Source: Sphingomonas sp. (GTDB lineage Bacteria > Pseudomonadota > Alphaproteobacteria > Sphingomonadales > Sphingomonadaceae). Taken from it: a stretch of 5,869 nucleotides of DNA. Shown here in pieces: positions 1 through 5,122 of the stretch (positions are counted from its first letter, which is position 1; each line of letters opens with the position of its first letter). A model generated the notes under the pieces. The model ran no database searches and was not told the DNA's origin. It worked only from the letters and a program-made list of their open reading frames with translations. The DNA lies in assembly GCA_013812805.1 (NCBI GenBank), contig JACCSV010000184.1, positions 1 through 5,869 of the forward strand. The letters run 5' to 3'. A program made the translations under genes and the position numbers.

Positions 1-1
1 C

Positions 2-298
2 GAGGACGGCGTCGTCGCGGGTGGCCTCTACGGCACCACCTCGTACGACTGGCTGATAATCGAACTGCTGTTCGTCCCCGAGCACCTGCGCGGCAACGGC
101 CTCGGTTCGCAGCTGGTTGCCGTGGCCGAAGAGCAAGCCCGCGCGCGCGGTTGCATCGGCGCCTGGCTCGACACGTTCAGCTTCCAGGCCCGGGGATTCT
201 ATGAAATGCTCGGCTATTCATTGGTCGGCACTATCCCCGATCACCCGATCGGTGGAGCGCGCCATTTCCTGGTCAAGCGTTGGGACACTTGCCGCTAG
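2..298 (+). CDS. GNAT family N-acetyltransferase, C-terminal part (5' end outside the window)
   Basis: This is an open frame from the left edge to a TAG at 296-298, giving 98 residues with no start in the window. It shows the core of the GNAT fold: a beta-strand ending in ELLFVPEHL, then the acetyl-CoA pyrophosphate-binding loop R-G-N-G-L-G (fragment residues 30-35), a helix (SQLVAVAEEQARARG), and the late motif FQARGFYEMLGY (motif B). The family transfers an acetyl group from acetyl-CoA to an amine; the acceptor cannot be told from this part. The protein ends in HFLVKRWDTCR, a normal position for the family's last strand, so the C-terminus looks intact. It converges on the gene to its right, and the two stop codons share the bases CTAG at 295-298. 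The family call is firm; the substrate is unknown. Confidence 0.87.
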   Translation, partial: EDGVVAGGLYGTTSYDWLIIELLFVPEHLRGNGLGSQLVAVAEEQARARGCIGAWLDTFSFQARGFYEMLGYSLVGTIPDHPIGGARHFLVKRWDTCR

Positions 299-963
299 CC
301 GTCCAGCTGGTTCCAGACGTTGGCCATAATCCGGCGGCCGCCCCACGCAAAGCCGGCTGGCGTTACGAACTGGGGATCGGCGAAGATGCGCACCGCAACG
401 ACGCTGCCATAGCCGCCGCCCGGCTGGCGCGAATCGACCCAGCTGCCGGCGCTGCCGTCCCAGATTTTCACCTCATTGTCGCCGATCAGCAGGCCCGCGA
501 CTTCGTGGTAGATATGCTCGCGGTCGAGCCAGTGGCACGACGCCTGCTCGTCGTCCCAGCGACTCTTCCACTGGTCGGTCGCATCGTCGCTGTAGCGCTG
601 CACGAGCTGCGCCGGAAACGCGACCAGGCCACGGGCCGCAAAAGCCTCGCGCGAAAGGGCTGCGTGGGCGCCGCAGTCGATGACCTTGCGGCGAACCACT
701 TTGCACCAGTGCATCGGCCAGTCGGAGGGGCCCCATTTATATTTGGCCCGAAGCCAACGCGGGCCGCTCGACAAATCGGCTCCGTTCAACTGAGCGAAAT
801 CCATCGCCAGCACCCACTCGCGAGCAATGTCGCAGCAGGCGGTGCCGTGGTGCGACAGGCAGCTGTACGGGAAGCCCTCCCACCGCTCGCTCGGCAGCCG
901 GTCGGGCGCGAGCTGCTCGTCGGACCGCTGGAGGGCGGCGGCGTTAGCCTCGACCAAATACAT
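295..963 (-). CDS. Putative Cys-His-Asp hydrolase/acyltransferase-like protein, second gene of the leftward operon
   Basis: This is a 222-residue protein of no family I can name with certainty. I chose the ATG at 961-963 because AGGAG lies 8 bases upstream; the frame is open further, to an ATG at 1039-1041, but that lies inside the preceding gene and lacks a comparable ribosome site. Three well-spaced elements suggest a papain- or transglutaminase-type triad: Cys97 in IDCGAHAAL (start of a helix), His153 in EHIYHEVAGLL (a strand) and Asp169 in VKIWDGSAGSW. Such folds hydrolyse or transfer amides through a thioester. Other cysteines (35, 43, 44, 87, 143) include a CC pair in HHGTACCDIA. There is no signal peptide or membrane segment, so it is probably cytoplasmic. 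The 20-base overlap with the ATP-grasp/decarboxylase gene implies translational coupling and a shared pathway. The gene is clear; the enzymatic role is inference. Confidence 0.6.
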   Translation of the reverse strand: MYLVEANAAALQRSDEQLAPDRLPSERWEGFPYSCLSHHGTACCDIAREWVLAMDFAQLNGADLSSGPRWLRAKYKWGPSDWPMHWCKVVRRKVIDCGAHAALSREAFAARGLVAFPAQLVQRYSDDATDQWKSRWDDEQASCHWLDREHIYHEVAGLLIGDNEVKIWDGSAGSWVDSRQPGGGYGSVVAVRIFADPQFVTPAGFAWGGRRIMANVWNQLDG

Positions 964-3211
964 AAGACATGCTCCTGTCGTAACCGCCTGCATCGCAGAA
1001 AATGAGAAGATCGCCGGCCTTGGTGTCGTCCGGCAGGCCAACCTTGGTGGCGACGATGTCGTGCTCCATGCACAGCCGCCCCATCAGGTCCGCCTTGCCG
1101 CGTCCGAGCGGCTGAAGCTCGCCCGTCTCCGAGCATTGGCGAAGGATTCGATGCGGCTGGAAGGCGAACATCGGCAGTTCGGCGATCGAGGCGTCCACCA
1201 CGGCTTCGACATATTCGTCTTCATGCTCCTGAATTTCCAGGATCCGCATCGCCAGTGCCATCGACGGCTGCGCCATCGCCTTGCCCGGCTCGGAGACGAT
1301 CTGGCGGACTCCGGGAAGCATCGCCTTCACCGTCTCGACCGCATGAGCGAACTTGCCATCCTCGCTTGAATGCCAGTCGTCGGGGAACCAGCCACCCCCC
1401 ATGTCGAGGATTTCGATGGTCCGGCCGGTCAGCTTCTCGATCGAGCGGCACCATTTCATCATCGATTCGAACAAATGCCACCATTGAGCAACGCCGATGT
1501 TGGAACTGGCCATGTGAAAGTGGACGCCGAACGCGGTGTCGGTCGGCAGCCGCCCGACCGATTCCACCAGGCTGGCAAAGGTGTCGGGGCTGTCCATCGG
1601 AATGCCGAAGCGGGAGACGACGTTGGGGGTCCGAAGCCGGATCCCGACATGCTTGGCCGCCATCTCGCCGTTGTGGATCGCCTCGACGCAGCGATTGAGG
1701 TCGGCGACGCTGTCGCAGAATACGGCGTGCATCCGCTCTTTGGGCATCATCCCTTCCGGCCACCATTTGCCGGGGCCGTTGAGGATCACCTGGTCGGGAC
1801 GAAAGCCCGTCTCCAGCGCCTTGTGCACTTCGAGCAGGCTGATCGCTTCGGCAAAGAAGCCGTTGTCGAGCGCGAGGCGGATCAGCCGTTCGTCCGGGTT
1901 GGTCTTGATCGAGTAACCGCTGACGACCTCGACTGCATTGCTGCTCAGTCGCCGGGCGCGCTGCGAGGCACGCTTGAACAGGCCCTCCGCGGTCGAATCG
2001 AGGTAAAGGAACTGCGGGGTTTGCATCCCCGCCAGATCGTAGCCCTCGATATCAGCGAGGAAGCTCTCCGGCACAGGCGCTGTACGAGCGGTCTCCACGG
2101 GCTTCGGATCGGCAATCTCGATCAATTCCATCTCGGCCTTGTGCATCCGCTCGGCGAGCGATGTGAGGCCCGAGGGGTGCTTCATCGAATGGCCGACGGC
2201 GCCGGCGAACGGCTCCGGCAGCGCCGGCAGCGGATAATCCTCCCGCACTGGGACTTCGAGGACGACGCGGGTGAACTCGCTCGCCTGCGCCTTGCACTTG
2301 CGCGCATCGATGCGGCTTGCCGCCTGCACCAGCTGCGCCGGCAAATTGTACCCGCCGATGGTGGCACCGTGCACCCAGGCCGGGAAACGCGGGTTCATTT
2401 CCAGCAGCCACAGCTCGCCAGCCGCGTCGCGAACCATCTCCAGCTCGCCGCCGCCGGTCCAGTTGAGCTCCTTGACGATCGTCCGAAGCGTCGCTTCGAA
2501 CGCCGGGTCGACGTCGGCGATGTCGCCCGCCCAGGTCTTGCCCTCCGGCGTGATGTCACGCTTGCGCATGCTGACGCAGCCCAGCAGCTCACCTTCGTAG
2601 GCGGCTAGCATCACCGATTCCTCGTAGCCGCTGACGTGCGCCTGCAGGAACAGCCGCTCGGTCGACCACACCTTGGTCAGCGCATTGCGGGCGGCGACGA
2701 ACGAGTCCCAGCTCGGCGTCCGCGCCGCATCGTAATAGGGGCCCTTGAGCCACAGCCGCCAATCGTGCTCGCGGCAGAAAGCGTGGAGCTCCCAGTCCGG
2801 AAGCTCGGTTGAAACGAAGGTCGGGATCTTGATCGGCAGCGCGGCGAGCGCTTCCACCGCCGGCTTAGCAATCCGCTTGAGCGCTCCAGCGCTGGGCGCC
2901 AGCAGGTTCGGGTGGCCGTCCGGCAGGATGCTCGCCAGCCACATTGCTTCGAGGTCGCTTCCGGAGATCCAGAGCCCCCCATCGTCGAGGATGCCGCGGA
3001 CCGTGTCGGCATAAGAATCGAGGTTCAGCTCGTCCCACGGCCGCTGGATCAGAAGGTCGTCGAGGTCATCCCAGTGAATGCCGGAGACGCGGCTGCTATA
3101 TTCGACGCCGATCAGCCTGGCGAAGGGATATCCCTGGCGCAGTGAACGAACGATGCCGACGCCCGGCTGGGGATTGCCGCCACAATAGAGGCCGCTCACA
3201 TAAATCTTCAT
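944..3211 (-). CDS. ATP-grasp ligase fused to a PLP-dependent (DAP/ornithine decarboxylase-like) decarboxylase
   Basis: This 755-residue protein carries two enzymes. Residues 1-325 look like a PylC/CarB-style ATP-grasp ligase: an N-terminal Rossmann-like segment, a nucleotide-binding lysine candidate in WLKGPYYDA (K156), QAHVSGYEESVMLAAYEGE, and the metal-binding E271-M-N-P-R-F. These enzymes activate a carboxylate with ATP and join it to an amine or thiol. Residues about 395-755 are a fold-type III PLP decarboxylase: K436 in SGYSIKTNPD for the Schiff base, NGPGKWW, VHFHMASSN (564-571), LDMGGGW, SEPGK (640-644), CMEHD (714-718) and DAGGYDRSMSY near the end. Residues 326-394 form a linker. There is no signal peptide. 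GGAG four bases before the ATG supports the start. It is the first gene of a leftward operon with a Cys-His-Asp protein. The domain calls are firm; the substrates and product are unknown. It could ligate an amino acid and decarboxylate it in sequence. Confidence 0.9.
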   Translation of the reverse strand: MKIYVSGLYCGGNPQPGVGIVRSLRQGYPFARLIGVEYSSRVSGIHWDDLDDLLIQRPWDELNLDSYADTVRGILDDGGLWISGSDLEAMWLASILPDGHPNLLAPSAGALKRIAKPAVEALAALPIKIPTFVSTELPDWELHAFCREHDWRLWLKGPYYDAARTPSWDSFVAARNALTKVWSTERLFLQAHVSGYEESVMLAAYEGELLGCVSMRKRDITPEGKTWAGDIADVDPAFEATLRTIVKELNWTGGGELEMVRDAAGELWLLEMNPRFPAWVHGATIGGYNLPAQLVQAASRIDARKCKAQASEFTRVVLEVPVREDYPLPALPEPFAGAVGHSMKHPSGLTSLAERMHKAEMELIEIADPKPVETARTAPVPESFLADIEGYDLAGMQTPQFLYLDSTAEGLFKRASQRARRLSSNAVEVVSGYSIKTNPDERLIRLALDNGFFAEAISLLEVHKALETGFRPDQVILNGPGKWWPEGMMPKERMHAVFCDSVADLNRCVEAIHNGEMAAKHVGIRLRTPNVVSRFGIPMDSPDTFASLVESVGRLPTDTAFGVHFHMASSNIGVAQWWHLFESMMKWCRSIEKLTGRTIEILDMGGGWFPDDWHSSEDGKFAHAVETVKAMLPGVRQIVSEPGKAMAQPSMALAMRILEIQEHEDEYVEAVVDASIAELPMFAFQPHRILRQCSETGELQPLGRGKADLMGRLCMEHDIVATKVGLPDDTKAGDLLIFCDAGGYDRSMSYVFGRG
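972..976 (-). promoter_or_regulatory. Ribosome binding site that fixes the start of the 222-residue gene
   Basis: On the minus strand AGGAG stands 8 bases before the ATG at 963-961. It lies within the last codons of the upstream ATP-grasp/decarboxylase gene, so ribosomes finishing that gene could restart here. It is the reason for preferring this start over the in-frame ATG further upstream. Confidence 0.7.
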
Positions 3212-3215
3212 ACCG

Positions 3216-3219
3216 CTCC
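3216..3219 (-). promoter_or_regulatory. Ribosome binding site of the ATP-grasp/decarboxylase gene
   Basis: On the minus strand GGAG (within CGGAG) stands four bases before the ATG at 3211-3209. The spacing is somewhat short but acceptable, and no competing in-frame start with a better site was seen. Confidence 0.5.
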
Positions 3220-3352
3220 GAGCAGTTGCAATCGGCGCCCGCCGGCGGCGATAATGGTGTGAAACTCAGCCGCTTGGGGTTATGCGACTGGCACGTGCGC
3301 TATTATTCTAAATTGAGATAAAAACGTTGATACAGATTAGGTATTCCCGACT

Positions 3353-3366
3353 TTATTTTAAAATAA
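3353..3366. promoter_or_regulatory. Perfect 14-base AT-only palindrome, possible operator
   Basis: TTATTTTAAAATAA reads identically on both strands. It lies 28 bases before the GTG of the oxygenase gene and overlaps the -10-like TAAAAT. A repressor or activator dimer bound here could control the rightward gene and perhaps both directions. It is short for a terminator and lacks a GC stem, so an operator or a melting-prone promoter core is the better reading. No regulator gene is present in the window. Confidence 0.35.
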
Positions 3367-3394
3367 CCCGTCGCAGCAGTTCCGGTTCCGCCCT

Positions 3395-4087
3395 GTGACA
3401 GGCGCGGCGAGCGGCGATGGACTGTACCCGAGCTACGTCGACCTCGATTCCATCATCGACGTCCACCGGTTGCGTTCCCTCGACGGCTGTATCCGTGAGC
3501 GTTTGCAGCGGCGGCTCGCCGCGGAGCGCGATCTCGCTTTCTATACCGGTCCGTTCGTCCTGGACGAGCAGGCGCCGACGCTGCCGGGCTCGCGGCTGGT
3601 CTATCTCGCCCGCTCCGATCGCCCGGACGATTATTACGACCTCAACCAGTGCGAGCGTTGGAGTGCGAGCAAAGAGGCAGAGGAATTCCCGGAGCTGATG
3701 GAGCTCATCGCCACGCTTCCGTTCGCGGCGACGGCGCGAATGATGATCATGTACGATCCGGACGGCAGCGCGGTGACGGCCCACCGCGACCATGTCAGCA
3801 CCGAGCTTTGCCACGAGTTCATCTGGATGCGGACCAACCGCGACAAGCCGTTCTACGTGCTCGACCCGGAGAGCGGGGAGAAACGCTACATCGCCGGCCA
3901 CTCGGCCTGGTTCGACACCGTCAACCAGTATCACGGCGCCGACGCTACCGGCGAGCTCGCCTGGAGCATCCGCATCGACGGCCGCTTCACCGACGAGTTT
4001 CGGGCGTTGATGCCGACCGCGGCCGAGAATCCGGCCAGCCGCGCGGCGCTCTGGGCGAAGTGGGGAACTGTCGGACAGCCAGGCTAG
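3395..4087 (+). CDS. Fe(II)/2-oxoglutarate-dependent oxygenase, Asp/Asn beta-hydroxylase-like
   Basis: This 230-residue soluble protein has the double-stranded beta-helix signature of non-haem iron, 2-oxoglutarate-dependent hydroxylases. The iron ligands appear as H130-x-D132 in TAHRDHVS and the distal H180 in VNQYHGAD; R193 in WSIRIDG, thirteen residues later, fits the residue binding 2-oxoglutarate. SAWFDTVNQYHGA resembles the strand before the distal histidine in aspartyl/asparaginyl hydroxylases. The family oxidises C-H bonds of amino acids or peptide side chains, releasing succinate and CO2. The start is uncertain: GTG at 3395 is the only conventional start between the in-frame stop at 3359-3361 and residue 102, and no good ribosome site precedes it. 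It is divergent from the ATP-grasp/decarboxylase operon and 33 bases ahead of galE. The family call is fairly strong; the substrate is unknown. Confidence 0.83.
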   Translation: MTGAASGDGLYPSYVDLDSIIDVHRLRSLDGCIRERLQRRLAAERDLAFYTGPFVLDEQAPTLPGSRLVYLARSDRPDDYYDLNQCERWSASKEAEEFPELMELIATLPFAATARMMIMYDPDGSAVTAHRDHVSTELCHEFIWMRTNRDKPFYVLDPESGEKRYIAGHSAWFDTVNQYHGADATGELAWSIRIDGRFTDEFRALMPTAAENPASRAALWAKWGTVGQPG

Positions 4088-4103
4088 CGCCTCTTCCAGT
4101 CGT

Positions 4104-4117
4104 CGGCTAGCGAGCCG
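4104..4117 (+). other. Small hairpin just before galE
   Basis: CGGCT and AGCCG pair as a 5-base stem around the loop AGCG, ending three bases before the galE ATG. The only purine-rich candidate ribosome site (GCGAG, 4110-4114) lies in its loop and right arm, so the hairpin could dampen galE translation. The 8-base sequence GGCTAGCG occurs at 4082-4089, across the oxygenase stop codon, and again at 4105-4112. In GC-rich DNA such a short stem may be chance. Confidence 0.25.
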
Positions 4118-4120
4118 CCC

Positions 4121-5122
4121 ATGCAGAAACTCCCAGTCCTCGTAACCGGCGGCGCCGGTTACATCGGCAGCCACGCCGTGCTTGCCCTTCAAGATGCAGG
4201 GTGGCCGGTAGCGGTCATCGACAATCTGTCCAACGGAACCCGCGAGGTGGTGCCGCAAGACGTGCCCTTCTACGAAGGCTCTATCGCCGACCGCGACCTC
4301 GTGAAGCGGATTTTCGCTGAAAGGCAGATCGGCGCGATCATGCATTTCGCCGGATCGATCGTCGTCCCCGAGAGCGTCGAGAAGCCCCTCGAATATTATC
4401 AGAACAATACGATCGCGACCCACGCCTTGCTCTCCGCCGCGGTCGAGAACGGTGTTCGCCATATCCTCTTCTCGTCGACCGCAGCCGTCTACGGCGCCCC
4501 GGAAACGATCCCGATTCCGGAGGACGAGCCCAAGCAGCCGATCAACCCCTATGGCGCCTCCAAGCTAATGACCGAGCGAATGCTCGCCGACAGCGCTGCC
4601 GCCTACGACATGAATTACGGCGCGCTTCGCTATTTCAACGTCTCCGGCGCCGACCCGGACGGACGCACCGGCCAGATCGGCAAGGGCTCGACCCACCTGA
4701 TCAAGATCGCCGTCGAGGCCGCGGTCGGCAAGCGCAATCATATCGACGTTTACGGCACCGATTATCCGACGCCGGACGGCACCTGCATCCGCGATTACAT
4801 TCACGTCAGCGATCTTGCCGACGCCCATGTGCGCGCGCTCGAGCGGCTGATCGAGAGGCCAGACGAGAATCTGGTGATGAACTGCGGCTATGGCCAAGGC
4901 CTGTCCGTGCTGGAAGTGCTCGACGCGCTCGACCGCTCGCTCAATCAGCCGCTGCGGCGCCAGATGAAGCCGCGGCGCGCCGGCGATCCGCCGACGTTGG
5001 TGGCTTCGAACCAGCGGCTGGTCGAAACCCTGGAGTGGACGCCGCGCTTTGCCGACATTGAGACGATCGTGAAACACGCTCTGGAATGGGAAAGAAAATT
5101 GCAGCGGGACGCGGCCCAGTGA
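4121..5122 (+). CDS. galE: UDP-glucose 4-epimerase GalE
   Basis: This 333-residue cytoplasmic enzyme, normal length for the family, interconverts UDP-glucose and UDP-galactose through a transient 4-keto sugar on tightly bound NAD. It belongs to the extended short-chain dehydrogenases. Seen in the sequence: the NAD-binding loop TGGAGYIGSH (G10, G13, G16), FAGSIVVPESV, the FSSTAAVYG segment with T120 at the catalytic Ser/Thr position, the catalytic pair Y144-x3-K148 in NPYGASKLM, RYFNVSGAD (170-178), and the substrate-domain motifs CIRDYIHVSDLA and MNCGYGQGLSV, with RRAGDPPTLVA near the end. The ATG is preceded by only a weak ribosome site. It follows the oxygenase gene by 33 bases and its stop overlaps the next gene's start, so it probably belongs to a rightward operon. 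Its product could feed surface polysaccharide or lipopolysaccharide synthesis. Identification is secure. Confidence 0.96.
   Translation: MQKLPVLVTGGAGYIGSHAVLALQDAGWPVAVIDNLSNGTREVVPQDVPFYEGSIADRDLVKRIFAERQIGAIMHFAGSIVVPESVEKPLEYYQNNTIATHALLSAAVENGVRHILFSSTAAVYGAPETIPIPEDEPKQPINPYGASKLMTERMLADSAAAYDMNYGALRYFNVSGADPDGRTGQIGKGSTHLIKIAVEAAVGKRNHIDVYGTDYPTPDGTCIRDYIHVSDLADAHVRALERLIERPDENLVMNCGYGQGLSVLEVLDALDRSLNQPLRRQMKPRRAGDPPTLVASNQRLVETLEWTPRFADIETIVKHALEWERKLQRDAAQ

Larger units (their letters stand above)
3212..3394. promoter_or_regulatory. Divergent intergenic region with an AT-rich core, likely bidirectional promoter/operator
   Basis: This 183-base space separates two divergently read genes and must hold the promoter for at least the leftward operon, probably for both directions. 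Its left part (3212-3300) is GC-rich like the genes, whereas 51 of the 66 bases in 3301-3366 are A or T. Possible rightward -35-like elements are TTGAGA (3313-3318) and TTGATA (3327-3332), and TAAAAT (3359-3364) resembles a -10, but no pair has ideal 16-18 base spacing. On the minus strand TAGAAT (3310-3305) is a -10-like element without a clear -35. The start sites are therefore not resolved. I see no RNA gene or riboswitch. Confidence 0.5.

Noticed and set aside
280..1005. A 241-residue plus-strand open frame opposite the Cys-triad gene
   Set aside because: The minus-strand gene has a good ribosome site, operon overlap and aromatic-rich, protein-like composition; the plus-strand translation looks like an antisense shadow and would overlap the acetyltransferase end.
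964..1041. An upstream ATG (1041-1039) that would lengthen the Cys-triad protein by 26 residues
   Set aside because: It lies deep inside the preceding gene, has no convincing ribosome site, and the ATG at 963 has AGGAG at 8 bases.
1370..2608. A 412-residue open frame on the plus strand opposite the ATP-grasp/decarboxylase gene
   Set aside because: It is fully antisense to a gene with many recognisable catalytic motifs; its own translation is rich in Arg, His and Gly with no recognisable domain, as expected from GC-rich antisense codons.
944..3211. Assigning the gene as lysA (diaminopimelate decarboxylase) or as a carbamoyl phosphate synthase subunit
   Set aside because: Each name would describe only one half, and the decarboxylase half differs from LysA at several motifs.
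3291..3298. GCACGTGC palindrome in the divergent region
   Set aside because: An 8-base GC-rich palindrome is expected often by chance in such DNA and does not extend on either side.
3353..4462. A 369-residue open frame on the minus strand across the oxygenase and the start of galE
   Set aside because: It spans two well-supported plus-strand genes and the intergenic gaps, has no recognisable motif and composition typical of antisense reading.
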